From an uncultured Prevotella sp. (GTDB lineage: Bacteria; Bacteroidota; Bacteroidia; Bacteroidales; Bacteroidaceae): a stretch of 64,000 bases of DNA. The stretch spans positions 1 to 64,000 of the forward strand of contig CAJJWN010000015.1 in NCBI GenBank assembly GCA_905196835.1. Direction: 5' to 3'. The first letter of the stretch is position 1, and every line of letters begins with the position of its first letter. A model generated the notes under the pieces. The model did no database searches. It was not told where the DNA came from and worked only from the letters and a program-made list of their open reading frames with translations. Shown piece by piece: positions 1-8,710 of this stretch. The position numbers were made by a program, and so were the translations under genes.

Positions 1-147
1 AATCCGCCTAAATTTACTATAAGGATTTGTAATCCGCTCAAACCGCACATCTATAAAATGATGTATGTTGGTGAGCGGGTTGCAAATCCGCACTTAGAAA
101 CCGCCGGATTGCAAATCCGGCGGAACAAGTATGCTTACACCTGAACT
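1..147. repeat. GGATTTGCAATCC palindromic repeat, copy 1 (inverted, cut by window edge)
   Basis: This stretch holds several palindromes built on GGATTTGCAATCC or GGATTGCAAATCC, linked by a spacer with ACATCTATAAAATGATGTATG. The same order of palindromes and spacers, in the opposite orientation, occurs near 12008-12176 and 17728-17877. The left end lies outside the window. It carries no gene; the short reading frames inside it are by-products of the repeat. Confidence 0.85.
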
Positions 148-179
148 GCGGACAACCCGCCTTCCGCCAAACCAACGGT

Positions 180-1316
180 TCAGAATATGTATTGCAGACG
201 TGCCTGGGCGATGAAAAAGTCCTTGTCGTAGAAGCTGTTGCAATGGTCGCCCACCCATACGTAACTGCCGCCAAACTTCACGCCGAGATACTTGTTCAGA
301 TACCAGTTTACGCCCAGCGATAGGTCTTTCTCCTCTCCGCCGAAGACGCCGCTACCGCCGTCGTTAAGGTCGGTATAGTTGAAACGCGCCACAAGCTCCA
401 CGGCCTCGTCCGACGACGGGCGGCCGGGTATGCCGTACATGGCGTCATACTCAAAGCCTTCTCCACGCAAAAGCCAGCTGCCCTGCACGTATCCGCCGTG
501 GGCGGTGTACGCCGCAAGGCCGCCCGTGCGGTTAATCCTGTCGATAAAATACTCGCCCTGCACAAGCGTTTTCTTCGACGTGTAAAGTACCTCGAGCAGC
601 CCTTTCAGCTCGCTGCCCATGGCGCTTACCTCGGCCTCGAGCAGCGGCGAGGGCAGCATCGACGTAACGCCGTCGCTCGACACCTCGCCCACTGGAGCCT
701 CGGTGTTGGCCTCCTTCGTGCGGAACGAGAAGGCTCCGCCTACGTGTAACAGGCTGCTACGGCGCGCGTCGCGCGTGCGCCATACCGCGCGCGATGTCGA
801 TACGAGCGAGTTCTTTTTGTCTTCGCCTATGTGGTTGATGTCGTTGTTGGTGTAAACGCCGGTCGCAAGGTACCAGTTGCGGTTGTAAAAATGATACGTA
901 ACGCCGAGCTTCCTGCCGTCGGTAAACGCCAGGACGGAGGCCGCCGACTGGTGCAGGCGCAGGTCGGCGGTGCTGATGAGCATGTCCATCGAAAACGGCT
1001 CGTAGCCGTTGCCGACGGACAGTACGCCGCCGTTGACGTGGTAATTCAGCTGCAAATCCTTCACCGCAACCTTGCCTCCGCCAAGACCGATGTCGGCCTT
1101 AAGCTCGTATCTGCCGTAATTGGCCTTGAACCCTACGCGAAAATCCTCCAGACGGTAATATCCCTGCACGCCGTCCTTGCCGTAGCCCGTGGCCGTAGCG
1201 TCGAGAAGGGCGCGCGAACGGAACTTTACGCGCAGCGTGTCACCGGCCTGCGCGCCGCCTGCCACGGCCAGCATGGCGGCCAGGCACAACGCCTTTAGCA
1301 ATCTAATAACAAGCAT
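180..1316 (-). CDS. Outer-membrane porin, phosphate-selective porin O/P-like
   Basis: A 378-residue protein with a signal peptide (hydrophobic residues 5-24, cut after GGAQA) followed by alternating beta-strand sequence ending in an aromatic residue (..ARLQYIF), as expected of a beta-barrel porin. The pattern DGRKLGVTYHFYNRNWYLATGVY and the YIDRINR-like strand resemble the OprP/OprO porin family (inferred from memory). It would sit in the outer membrane and pass small solutes; anion or phosphate specificity cannot be read from the sequence. A -7 box (TACCTTTG on the minus strand, 1342-1349) lies about 25 bp upstream of the ATG. It is monocistronic, with repeat copy 1 just downstream. Confidence 0.75.
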   Translation of the reverse strand: MLVIRLLKALCLAAMLAVAGGAQAGDTLRVKFRSRALLDATATGYGKDGVQGYYRLEDFRVGFKANYGRYELKADIGLGGGKVAVKDLQLNYHVNGGVLSVGNGYEPFSMDMLISTADLRLHQSAASVLAFTDGRKLGVTYHFYNRNWYLATGVYTNNDINHIGEDKKNSLVSTSRAVWRTRDARRSSLLHVGGAFSFRTKEANTEAPVGEVSSDGVTSMLPSPLLEAEVSAMGSELKGLLEVLYTSKKTLVQGEYFIDRINRTGGLAAYTAHGGYVQGSWLLRGEGFEYDAMYGIPGRPSSDEAVELVARFNYTDLNDGGSGVFGGEEKDLSLGVNWYLNKYLGVKFGGSYVWVGDHCNSFYDKDFFIAQARLQYIF

Positions 1317-1490
1317 CTGTAATCCTGATTTATTGCAGATGCAAAGGTAACGTGCGGCAGGATATGAAAAGATGAATTACTTATTTATAATAAACGCGCC
1401 GCTCACGGCCGCGCTTCATTAACATTCATGTCAAACGTATGCAACCGTTTCGCAACAACTGCCACTACGTACAGCCTGCATATACATACG

Positions 1491-1522
1491 GCCTGCGGCC
1501 GACTTCACAGCCGGCCGCAGGC
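1491..1522. other. GC-rich hairpin in the 1317-1613 gap
   Basis: GCCTGCGGCCG and its near-complement CGGCCGCAGGC face each other across about 10 bases, about 90 bp downstream of the DUF2023 gene. There is no clear T-run on either strand, so it may be a 3' structure more than a classic terminator. Apart from this and the porin promoter nothing is visible in the gap. Confidence 0.5.
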
Positions 1523-1613
1523 AAGTCATACAAAAACATTATGAATTTTATTTAGCGAACAAGATTTCCAGAAAAGTCTATCACTATCCGGTATTTATGG
1601 ATTTTGCAGCCAG

Positions 1614-1976
1614 TCACTGCGCCTGGAGGCAGCTGCGGCACTTGCGCTGGCAGTATCTCTCGCACTGCGCGCAGATGTCATAGCCCAGCATCGCGCCGAG
1701 GATAAAGTCCTCTTCGGGCGAAAGCATGTTCAGAGGGCGCGTCACCATCAGCCTGATTGCATCGAGACACTCCTGCCGACCGAAGAAGAGGTTGACGCGG
1801 TCGTTGCCCACCGGCTGCACTATGTAGCCTATGCCCTGGCGGCGCAGGCGCGCCGTTGCAAACTCTTCGTACTTCCTGTTGAACGTGAACAGCACCATGC
1901 GGCGCACGCCTTTCTTGTACTCGTATATGTGGTTGGTCAGCACCCTCATGTCGGGAGGCAGTATCTCGGTCTGCAT
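1614..1976 (-). CDS. DUF2023 family protein
   Basis: A 120-residue protein beginning MQTEILPP. It matches the DUF2023 family, small proteins of unknown function commonly encoded beside flavodoxin in Bacteroidetes. The reading frame extends 14 codons further upstream, but that extension overlaps the fldA stop; the ATG at 1976 leaves an 11-bp gap after fldA and fits the family better. The C-terminus has a cysteine cluster ([15 protein letters not shown]), which could bind metal or an iron-sulfur cluster (inference). Co-transcription with fldA suggests a role tied to flavodoxin or low-iron electron transfer. Confidence 0.85.
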   Translation of the reverse strand: MQTEILPPDMRVLTNHIYEYKKGVRRMVLFTFNRKYEEFATARLRRQGIGYIVQPVGNDRVNLFFGRQECLDAIRLMVTRPLNMLSPEEDFILGAMLGYDICAQCERYCQRKCRSCLQAQ

Positions 1977-1987
1977 AGGCTTTCGGT

Positions 1988-2491
1988 TTAGAGGCTGTCT
2001 TTGATTTGTTCTATCCACGCTTCGACGCGTCCGTCGGTCTTGTCGTCCTCGTTCACATCGTCAAGGGGCAGCCCGATGAACTGTCCGTCGATTACGGCGG
2101 CAGAGTCGTCGAAGGTGTACCCGTCGGTCGATACTTGCCCTACAAACTTTGCTCCGCTGCCTTTCAGCCCCTCATATATTTCGGCCATGGCCGCGCAGAA
2201 CGTGTCGCCGTAAGACTCGCAGTCGCCGCAGCCGAAGAGGGCGACGGTCTTTCCCACGAGGTCTGCGCCCTTCAGCTTTTCCAGACCGTCGTACCAGTCG
2301 TCCTGAAGCTCGCCCGCTCCCCAAGTGGAAGTGCCCAGCAGGAGGTTCTTGTAGCCGCTCACGGTGTCGGCCGTGATGTTCGCAACGTCGTACACGTCGG
2401 CCTGGGCAAGGCCAAGCCTGCCGGCGATTTTCTCGGCTATGGCCTGGCATGTGCCGGTGGAAGAGCCGTAGATTATACATGTTTTGTCCAT
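1988..2491 (-). CDS. fldA: Flavodoxin FldA
   Basis: A 167-residue long-chain flavodoxin. The phosphate-binding loop SSTGTCQ at residues 10-16, the [12 protein letters not shown] loop that flanks the FMN ring and the later [12 protein letters not shown] segment are all present. It carries low-potential electrons in the cytoplasm, usually replacing ferredoxin. Upstream on the minus strand is TATCTTTG (2531-2538) with TTGC 19 bp before it, a plausible Bacteroidetes promoter for fldA and the following DUF2023 gene. Confidence 0.95.
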   Translation of the reverse strand: MDKTCIIYGSSTGTCQAIAEKIAGRLGLAQADVYDVANITADTVSGYKNLLLGTSTWGAGELQDDWYDGLEKLKGADLVGKTVALFGCGDCESYGDTFCAAMAEIYEGLKGSGAKFVGQVSTDGYTFDDSAAVIDGQFIGLPLDDVNEDDKTDGRVEAWIEQIKDSL

Positions 2492-2615
2492 ATCTGCAAT
2501 CTGTTTTAAATTGTTTGATGTTTACGGTTGCAAAGATACGGCTTGCGGCGGCACTGCGCAATACCTAAAAATAGGGTTTCAGCCGATACCTAAAAATGGT
2601 TACCTGCAAACAAAA

Positions 2616-2648
2616 AGGGCCGCCCTGCATTGCTGCGGGGCGGCCCTT
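2616..2648 (-). terminator. Rho-independent terminator
   Basis: On the minus strand GGGCCGCCC pairs with GGGCGGCCC and is followed by TTTTTG. It lies just downstream of the stop codon of the small secreted protein gene at 2665. Confidence 0.85.
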
Positions 2649-2664
2649 GTTATGAGATTTCAGT

Positions 2665-3027
2665 TTACTTCATCAAACCACGGTTGGTGAACGTTGCGTT
2701 GAGCAGGCGCAGGTAGCTGCGGTACTGGTCCTCGGTGAGCACCGAGCGCATGTACTTCAGGTCCTTCTCTACGGCCTTCTTCACCATTGCGTCACGCTCG
2801 TCGGCGTTGGCACCTGCGGCGTTCATCATGTCGGCGCAGAACGAAGTGTGGATGTCCTGCACGGCTTCAGCCTGGTCGATAGACAGTCCGAGGCAGTCAG
2901 CCAACTTGCCGTAGTTCACCTCCATGTTGTAGGCGTTGGCGCTTTCAGTGTTGTTCAACTTCTCGTTGTCCGCAAATGTCATAGTCATGCTGAGCACAGC
3001 TACGACGGTTAAAAACAATCTTTTCAT
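2665..3027 (-). CDS. Small secreted helical protein of unknown function
   Basis: A 120-residue protein with a clear signal peptide (MKRLFLTVVAVLSMTMTFA). The mature part of about 100 residues is rich in Glu, Asp, Met and Ala and appears fully alpha-helical. The segment LTEDQYRSYLRLLNATF recalls the helical hairpins of Spy/CpxP-type periplasmic proteins, but this is only a resemblance. It is transcribed alone, with a -7 box at 3130-3137 and palindromic sites further upstream. Its promoter layout matches that of the 34-residue ORF at 45702-45806. No firm function. Confidence 0.8.
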   Translation of the reverse strand: MKRLFLTVVAVLSMTMTFADNEKLNNTESANAYNMEVNYGKLADCLGLSIDQAEAVQDIHTSFCADMMNAAGANADERDAMVKKAVEKDLKYMRSVLTEDQYRSYLRLLNATFTNRGLMK

Positions 3028-3129
3028 AATCCTTAAAATTTACTTTTACCTTTGGGCCTCGGTACTCTTCTCGCGAATCGCCTCCGCCCGTTATCCTAAA
3101 ACTATTAACTCTTTTGTCTTTCGACGGTG

Positions 3130-3212
3130 CAAAGATACGGCCATTTCCCGACATGTGATGCAAAAACATCACGCTGTTTGCGTTAACAGCTTACTTTTTT
3201 GACCTAAATCAA
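3130..3212 (-). promoter_or_regulatory. -7 box with FNR-like palindrome 69 bp away
   Basis: On the minus strand the -7 box TATCTTTG occupies 3130-3137. The palindrome TTGACCTAAATCAA lies at 3199-3212, centred about 82 bp before the expected start of transcription. It matches the general CRP/FNR family form TTGAN-N4-NTCAA. The same spacing recurs upstream of the small ORF at 45702. Confidence 0.55.
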
Positions 3213-3259
3213 AGTTTCAGCTATAATATTGCAAACGTATTACAGCATTGGCTGCTATT

Positions 3260-3309
3260 TTGTCACATTGTGAAACGCCATTGTCACACATTGTGACAAC
3301 TGTGACACA
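3260..3309. promoter_or_regulatory. Cluster of TTGTCACA palindromes
   Basis: TTGTCACATTGTGA (3260-3273) and TTGTCACACATTGTGACAA (3281-3299) are followed by another TGTGACAC (to about 3307). These closely packed inverted repeats look like operator sites for a dimeric regulator in the divergent region between the small secreted protein and slyD. A related half-element, ATTGTCACAAACTGTGTCAC, lies upstream of the GH2 gene near 42371. Confidence 0.5.
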
Positions 3310-3400
3310 TACCTTATAATAAAGCCTGCTGTGCCGCATATCGTGGCTGTTTTCAGGCCCGAACGTAACCGCCTGACTGCCAGCACGTTGCCTCCCGGCT

Positions 3401-3492
3401 TGCAAAAGGCCGTCTTTTAGAGGCTGAAAGGTGGCCTTTCGCAGGCCAAAAGACGGCCTTTTAGAGGGCGAAAGACGGCCTTTCGCAAAAGC
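3401..3492. repeat. Co-varying palindrome array, locus 1
   Basis: Four units of the form AAAGGCCGTCTTTT or its complement, spaced about 22 bp apart: a GTC type, a GTGGCC type and two GACGGCC types. It sits in the divergent gap upstream of slyD. Confidence 0.9.
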
Positions 3493-3577
3493 GCGGGCAA
3501 AATAATGCGGCGGCGATGGCCGCTAATCGGATTTTTATCCCTATATTTGCACGTCAAAAAACATCAACAGAAAGAAA

Positions 3578-4195
3578 ATGGAAAGCAACCTGAACAAATA
3601 CATCGCGGTGGCATACAAGCTGTACACCGTTGACGGAGAAGTGAGCGAACTTGTGGAAGAGGCTACCGACGGCGAGCCGTTCCAGTTCATAAGCGGCTAC
3701 GGCATCGCCCTTGACGCCTTCGAACAGAAGGTGGCCGCGCTGGAAAAGGGAGCGGAGTTTGACTTCACCCTGACAAAGGACGACGCCTACGGCGACTACG
3801 AGCAGGAGCATGTGCTCGACCTGGACAAGGCCATCTTCTCCATAAACGGCCACTTCGACCGCGACAATATATATAAGGACGCCATCGTGCCGCTGCAGAA
3901 CGAGGACGGCAACAGGTTTTACGGACGCGTGCTCGAAGTGGGCACGGACAAGGTGAAGATAGACCTCAACCACCCGCTTGCAGGCAAGACGCTCAACTTC
4001 AAGGGGCACATCGTGGAGTCGCGCGAGGCCACCAACGAGGAGATACAGGGCCTCATCAACCGCATGAGCGGCGAAGGCTGCTGCTGCGGAGGCCACGGCG
4101 ACGACGGCTGTTGCGGCCATCACCACGACCACGAGGGCGGATGCTGCGACCACAAGCACGACCATGAGGAAGGCGGATGCTGCCACAGGAAGTAA
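3578..4195 (+). CDS. slyD: FKBP-type peptidyl-prolyl isomerase SlyD with metal-binding tail
   Basis: A 205-residue protein. Residues 1-70 and 125-160 form the FKBP fold, interrupted by the IF (insert-in-flap) chaperone domain with the typical DAYGDYEQEH and HPLAGKTLNFKGHIVE motifs. The last 45 residues are a tail of Cys, His, Gly, Asp and Glu (CCCGGHGDDGCCGHHH and repeats), as in SlyD proteins that bind nickel or zinc. It isomerises prolyl bonds, assists folding and may deliver metal to enzymes. A -7 box TATATTTG lies at 3542-3549. Its TAA is the first base triplet of the snap-back repeat that separates it from aroC. Confidence 0.95.
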   Translation: MESNLNKYIAVAYKLYTVDGEVSELVEEATDGEPFQFISGYGIALDAFEQKVAALEKGAEFDFTLTKDDAYGDYEQEHVLDLDKAIFSINGHFDRDNIYKDAIVPLQNEDGNRFYGRVLEVGTDKVKIDLNHPLAGKTLNFKGHIVESREATNEEIQGLINRMSGEGCCCGGHGDDGCCGHHHDHEGGCCDHKHDHEEGGCCHRK

Positions 4196-4287
4196 TGAAT
4201 AATTAATAATGAATAATGAAAAATCAGGCCTTGACAGGCTAATCACCGCAGGGCGATTTTTCATTATTCATTATTAATTATTCATTC
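4193..4287. repeat. Snap-back repeat (AATAATGAATAAT words) between slyD and aroC
   Basis: Left arm 4193-4227 and right arm 4253-4287 are almost perfect complements about 33 bp long made of TAATGAATAATTAATAATG-like words, around a short loop. The left arm starts with the slyD stop codon. A further partial copy (TTATTCATTATTCATT) follows up to the aroC start. Confidence 0.85.
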
Positions 4288-4327
4288 CACCATTATTCAT
4301 TATTCATTTTTAACTATTCATTCCACC

Positions 4328-5404
4328 ATGCGTAACACTTTCGGCAACCTGCTGCGCCTCACCACCTTCGGCGAAAGCCACGGAGCGGCCATCGGAGGAG
4401 TGCTCGACGGATACCCGGCAGGCATCACTATCGACATGGATTTCATCCAGGCCGAACTTGACCGCCGCCGACCCGGACAGAGCGACATAACCACCGGACG
4501 CAACGAAGCCGACCGCGTAGAGCTGCTGAGCGGCGTGTTTGAAGGCCGCTCGACGGGCTGCCCCATCGGCTTCATCGTGAGGAACACCAACCAGAGGTCG
4601 GCCGACTATGACGAAATGCGCACCGCACTGCGCCCGTCGCACGCCGATTATACGTACACATGCAAGTATGGCGTGCGCGACTACCGCGGCGGTGGCCGTT
4701 CGTCGGCACGCATAACAATCAGCCGCTGCGTGGGCGGCGCGCTGGCAAAGCTGGCCCTGCGGCGGCTCGGCATAAGCGTGCAGGCGTACACGTCACAGGT
4801 AGGCGGCATCGCGCTCGACAACGACTACCGTCTGTACGACCTCTCCAAGACCGACGCCAACATAGTGCGCTGCCCCGACGAGGCCAAGGCCGACGAGATG
4901 GCGGAGCTTATAAGAGAGGTGAAAGCGGCAGGCGACACCGTGGGCGGAACAATCACCTGCGTAATAAAAGGATGCCCGGCAGGACTGGGCGAGCCGGAGT
5001 TCGGCAAGCTGCACGCCGCCCTCGGCGCGGCCATGCTCGGCATAAACGCCGTAAAGGGCATAGAGTTTGGCACGGGCTTCGCCCTCGCCGCCATGCGCGG
5101 CAGCCAAGCCAACGACGCCTTTTTCAACGACAACGGGCGCATATCCACCGCGACCAACCATAGCGGAGGCATACAAGGGGGCATCAGCAACGGGCAGGAC
5201 ATATACTTCCGCATAGCCTTCAAGCCCGTAGCCACGCTCCTGCAAGAGCAGCAGACGGTAACCGTGGACGGACAACCAACAATCCTCAAGGCGCGCGGAC
5301 GGCACGACCCGTGCGTTCTGCCACGGGCGGTGCCCATAGTGGAAGCCATGGCGGCAATGACGATACTCGACCAGTTTTTGTCGAACAAAACAACGATGTT
5401 ATGA
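4328..5404 (+). CDS. aroC: Chorismate synthase
   Basis: A 358-residue enzyme that converts 5-enolpyruvylshikimate 3-phosphate to chorismate with reduced FMN, the last step of the common aromatic pathway. Signature segments are present: TFGESHG near residue 13, [12 protein letters not shown] near 120, [11 protein letters not shown] near 258 and the C-terminal [18 protein letters not shown]. Length is normal for the family. The start is the first ATG after the repeat; the neighbouring slyD is not functionally related. Confidence 0.97.
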   Translation: MRNTFGNLLRLTTFGESHGAAIGGVLDGYPAGITIDMDFIQAELDRRRPGQSDITTGRNEADRVELLSGVFEGRSTGCPIGFIVRNTNQRSADYDEMRTALRPSHADYTYTCKYGVRDYRGGGRSSARITISRCVGGALAKLALRRLGISVQAYTSQVGGIALDNDYRLYDLSKTDANIVRCPDEAKADEMAELIREVKAAGDTVGGTITCVIKGCPAGLGEPEFGKLHAALGAAMLGINAVKGIEFGTGFALAAMRGSQANDAFFNDNGRISTATNHSGGIQGGISNGQDIYFRIAFKPVATLLQEQQTVTVDGQPTILKARGRHDPCVLPRAVPIVEAMAAMTILDQFLSNKTTML

Positions 5405-5443
5405 TTTTTTCACACCTACAAGTGTAAAAAAACAAGTTTTTCC

Positions 5444-5474
5444 TTTGCCGTATGGGAATATTACAGTATATTTG
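5444..5474 (+). promoter_or_regulatory. Bacteroidetes promoter of small RNA candidate
   Basis: TTTG at 5444-5447, 19 bp, TATATTTG at 5467-5474: an exact match to the Bacteroidetes housekeeping consensus. The nearest gene start is over 250 bp away and a terminator intervenes. Confidence 0.75.
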
Positions 5475-5479
5475 CACTG

Positions 5480-5574
5480 ACATTTTGAGGTTTGTGAAAA
5501 TCTTGATTTCGTCAATTTAAGTCTAGTTTAGTTTTTGTGTTGGTTGAGAGCGGTCAATTGGCCGCTCTCTTTTC
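5480..5574 (+). ncRNA. Candidate small RNA of about 95 nt
   Basis: A consensus promoter (5444-5474) is followed about 70 bases after the expected start by a strong terminator: GAGAGCGG (5546-5553) pairs with CCGCTCTC (5562-5569) and then TTTT. No reading frame of useful size lies between. It could be a free small RNA or a terminated leader of the TraB/GumN gene. I do not recognise it as SRP RNA, 6S RNA or tmRNA. Confidence 0.6.
5546..5573 (+). terminator. Rho-independent terminator
   Basis: An eight-pair GC-rich stem with loop TCAATTGG and a T-tract; it ends the small RNA candidate. Confidence 0.85.
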
Positions 5575-5727
5575 GTATGCCGCACAGCGGGCAACCGTCG
5601 TCCGTTAAAATATGTATCATTATGAAAAAAAACTAAACCCGTTCTTCATTTGGCGGCTTTTTTCGTACTTTTGTTGGCAAAATGAAACAATAAACAATCA
5701 CCAAACTAACATCAATTCAACAATTTT

Positions 5728-6630
5728 ATGAAAAAGATTTGCTCAATGTTGCTGCTCCTCTTGGCGGCAATCACCGTCCAGGCGCAACTGCTCTGGAAGG
5801 TATCAGGCAACGGCCTGCAAAAGCCTTCGTACATCATCGGCACCTATCACCTGGCCGACGCGTCGTTCGCCGACAGCATTAAGGGTCTCAAGGCAGCCTT
5901 GGACGCATCGGAACAGGTGTACGGCGAAATAATAATGGCTGACATGACTTCGCCTGAAAACATGCAAAAGATGCAGGCGGCGATGATGCTTCCCGACGGA
6001 CAGACCATAGACAAGCTCTACAACGCCGACGAGATGGCACGCATCAACGCGCTGGTGAAGAACGTGTTGGGCGTGGAACTGACCAACCCCATGGTAATGC
6101 AGCAGCTCGGAAAACTGACTCCGTACGCCTTGCAGACGCAACTCGGAGTGCTCATTTACATGAAGAAGCACCCCGTATTCAACCCCAACAACGGCTTTGA
6201 CAGCTACTTCCAGAAGGAAGCCGCAGCCAAAGGAAAGGGCGTAGGGGGACTGGAAACGTTTGATTTCCAAATAAACACGCTGTTCAAAAGCACCACAATG
6301 GAACGCCAGAAGCAGCTGTTGCTCTGCCTGGCGGACAACCTTGAGTTCAACGAAGAGCAGACTGAAAACATTATAAAGGCCTTTTTCGCACAAGACCTCG
6401 ACGGCATCGAGAAGGCAATGGACGCCAAGATGAACAACACCTGCGACGGAACGCCAGAGGAAAAGGAAACGCTTATCTACGCACGCAACGACAACTGGAT
6501 GAAGCAGATGCCTGAAATAATGAAGCAGAAAAGCACCTTATTCGCCGTAGGAGCAGGCCATCTGCCCGGCGAACGCGGCCTGCTGGCACAGCTGAAAAAG
6601 GCAGGTTACACCGTGGAAGGCGTGAAATAA
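5728..6630 (+). CDS. TraB/GumN family protein, secreted
   Basis: A 300-residue protein with a signal peptide (MKKICSMLLLLLAAITVQA) followed by the TraB/GumN fold: LLWKVSGNG and YIIGTYHLAD near the N-terminus and LFAVGAGHLPGERGLLAQLKKAGYTVEGV at the end. The GTYHL and GAGHLPG motifs with their His and Glu residues define this family, related to Tiki metalloproteases; the bacterial substrate is not known. Likely periplasmic. Monocistronic, facing pyrD across a shared terminator hairpin. Confidence 0.9.
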   Translation: MKKICSMLLLLLAAITVQAQLLWKVSGNGLQKPSYIIGTYHLADASFADSIKGLKAALDASEQVYGEIIMADMTSPENMQKMQAAMMLPDGQTIDKLYNADEMARINALVKNVLGVELTNPMVMQQLGKLTPYALQTQLGVLIYMKKHPVFNPNNGFDSYFQKEAAAKGKGVGGLETFDFQINTLFKSTTMERQKQLLLCLADNLEFNEEQTENIIKAFFAQDLDGIEKAMDAKMNNTCDGTPEEKETLIYARNDNWMKQMPEIMKQKSTLFAVGAGHLPGERGLLAQLKKAGYTVEGVK

Positions 6631-6666
6631 CGTCTTTTCATAGCAGACAAGGAAGTCTGCTAACGC

Positions 6667-6737
6667 AATAAAAAAGTAACAATTAAAAATTAAACAACGT
6701 GGTTTACTTGTTAATTTTTAATTGTTACTTTTTTATT
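6667..6737. terminator. Bidirectional terminator hairpin
   Basis: Two 27-bp arms, 6667-6693 and 6711-6737, are perfect complements (AAAAAAGTAACAATTAAAAA type). The hairpin lies between two convergent genes and has A- and T-rich ends on both strands. Confidence 0.8.
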
Positions 6738-6753
6738 ACGCAAGCTTGTCCGC

Positions 6754-7662
6754 TTACAAAACCGCTCCGATTATTTCCCTTACAGACTTGCATCCGTGCG
6801 CGTCGAGCCACTCGTTGATGCCGTCGCGCACCTTGATTGTTACCTCAGGGTCGATGAAATTGGCCGTGCCAATCTCGATGGCGGTAGCCCCAGCCATGAT
6901 GAACTCTATGGCATCGCGTGCGTTGCAGATGCCTCCAAGGCCAATTACAGGGATTTTCACCGCCTTTGCCACCTGCCAAACCATGCGCAAGGCGACAGGT
7001 TTCACCGCCGGACCGCTCAACCCTCCAGTGCCGATACTTAGCATTGGGCGGCGCTTCTCGATGTCGATTGCCATGCCCATAAGCGTGTTGATAAGCGACA
7101 CGGAGTCAGCTCCCTCCGCCTCGACGGCACGCGCTATCTCGGCGATGTCGGTCACATTGGGCGACAATTTCACGATAAGCGTCTTGGGATAACGCGCCCT
7201 CACGGCCCTAACAACGCTCGAAGCACCGGCACAGGTAACGCCGAACGCCATGCCGCCGTCCTTCACATTGGGGCAGGATATGTTCAGTTCGATGGCCGGA
7301 ATGCGCTCCAATTCAGCTATACGGGCGGCGCATTCGGCGTAGTCTTCTGGCGAAGAACCGCTTACATTGACTATGAAATTGGTGTCAATGTCCTTTATTT
7401 CCGGGTAAATATGCTCGCAGAAGTAGTCCACTCCCTTGTTTTGCAGGCCGACGCAGTTGAGCATACCCGATGCCGTCTCTACCATGCGGGGGTAATCGTT
7501 GCCCTCGCGCGGCTTCAACGTAGTGCCCTTCACAATTATGCCTCCTATGCCTTCAAGGGGCACGAAATCAGCAAATTCAGGCCCGTAACCAAACGTTCCC
7601 GACGCGGTCATTACCGGATTTTTCAACCGCAAACCCTTTATTTCAACGCTTAAATCTGCCAT
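6754..7662 (-). CDS. pyrD: Dihydroorotate dehydrogenase B, catalytic subunit
   Basis: A 302-residue TIM barrel of class 1[28 protein letters not shown] at the start, [13 protein letters not shown] with the catalytic cysteine, and [27 protein letters not shown] for FMN phosphate binding. It oxidises dihydroorotate to orotate in pyrimidine synthesis and passes electrons to PyrK. The gene overlaps the end of pyrK by 13 bp, so the two are translationally coupled. Confidence 0.96.
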   Translation of the reverse strand: MADLSVEIKGLRLKNPVMTASGTFGYGPEFADFVPLEGIGGIIVKGTTLKPREGNDYPRMVETASGMLNCVGLQNKGVDYFCEHIYPEIKDIDTNFIVNVSGSSPEDYAECAARIAELERIPAIELNISCPNVKDGGMAFGVTCAGASSVVRAVRARYPKTLIVKLSPNVTDIAEIARAVEAEGADSVSLINTLMGMAIDIEKRRPMLSIGTGGLSGPAVKPVALRMVWQVAKAVKIPVIGLGGICNARDAIEFIMAGATAIEIGTANFIDPEVTIKVRDGINEWLDAHGCKSVREIIGAVL

Positions 7663-8426
7663 AACAACTTATTTATATTAAATACCGGACCTTCCTTGCA
7701 CACACACAGGTTGCCTTCAACCGTCTTCTCTACGCAGCAGAGGCAGGCGCCAAGGCCGCAGGCCATCATGTTTTCAAGCGAAACTTCGCACTCTATGCCG
7801 CGCGACTTGGCGTATTTCGCCACGGCGACCATCATCGGCTTGGGGCCGCACGACGCTATACGGTCAAACCATATTTCGTCCAGCACGCTGTGATTGGTGA
7901 CGAAACCGCGCTCACCGGCCGTCCCGTCCTCCGTAGTAAGGCACACGCGGCCGTACTTCTCAAACTCGTCAAGCATTAGCAAATCGGCCTTCGAGCGCGC
8001 TCCGAGCAGGAAAACGGGCTTGCAGCCTACGTCATTCAGCCGCTTGCCGAAGTAAAGCAACGGCGCTACTCCTACGCCGCCGCCCACCAGGAGCACTTTT
8101 TCCCCGTCTTTGGAAGGCATCGTAAAGCTGTTGCCCAACGGGAACATGCAGTTCAACACGTCGCCTGCCTGAAGACCGGCAAGGCGGCGCGTGCCGTCGC
8201 CAACCGCCGCAACGAGCAGCCACAGCTGGTTAGCGTCATAATCAACGAAGTTTACCGAAATCGGGCGGCGCAGGAAAGTGGATGGCGAACCGTCAACCCT
8301 TACCTCGACAAACTGCCCCGGAAGAATATCGGGCAGCCTGCCGTCCTGCGTCAGTTTGATAAGAACATGCTTGCCGGAAACATGCTCCACAGAGACAACC
8401 CGCAGGTCAGAAACATATTTTTTCAT
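7650..8426 (-). CDS. pyrK: Dihydroorotate dehydrogenase B, electron-transfer subunit
   Basis: A 258-residue protein with an FAD-binding domain (FLRRPISVN), an NAD-binding domain ([19 protein letters not shown]) and a C-terminal [2Fe-2S] cysteine cluster (CGLGACLCC with a later Cys). It hands electrons from PyrD to NAD. The frame is open for 20 codons further upstream, but [11 protein letters not shown] at 8426 matches family starts; the extension is unlikely coding. Confidence 0.95.
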   Translation of the reverse strand: MKKYVSDLRVVSVEHVSGKHVLIKLTQDGRLPDILPGQFVEVRVDGSPSTFLRRPISVNFVDYDANQLWLLVAAVGDGTRRLAGLQAGDVLNCMFPLGNSFTMPSKDGEKVLLVGGGVGVAPLLYFGKRLNDVGCKPVFLLGARSKADLLMLDEFEKYGRVCLTTEDGTAGERGFVTNHSVLDEIWFDRIASCGPKPMMVAVAKYAKSRGIECEVSLENMMACGLGACLCCVEKTVEGNLCVCKEGPVFNINKLLWQI

Positions 8427-8593
8427 GCTGTATCTGTTTTTCTTTAATATTAATGTAAACGTGCGTTTCCTTTTGCAAAAATACAAAATATGGACGCGTA
8501 ATCCAAAGGATAAGCGGCCAAACAGCTAAAAAAGACGGACATTAAGCATCGCCTGCAAGCTAACGAATACGGCAGTGCGCATTTCCGCTTCTG

Positions 8594-8682
8594 CAAAAGA
8601 CGGTCTTTTGCCTTCTAAAAGGCCGTCTTTTACACGCTAAAAGGCCACCTTTTGCAGTCTAAAAGGTGGCCTTTTGCAAAAC
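8594..8682. repeat. Co-varying palindrome array, locus 2
   Basis: Four units spaced about 23 bp; the last two form the matched pair AAAGGCCACCTTTT and AAAAGGTGGCCTTTT. It ends 29 bp downstream of the XRE regulator stop codon. Confidence 0.9.
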
Positions 8683-8710
8683 GGCATGATAACCGCAGTT
8701 ACACAGCCGG

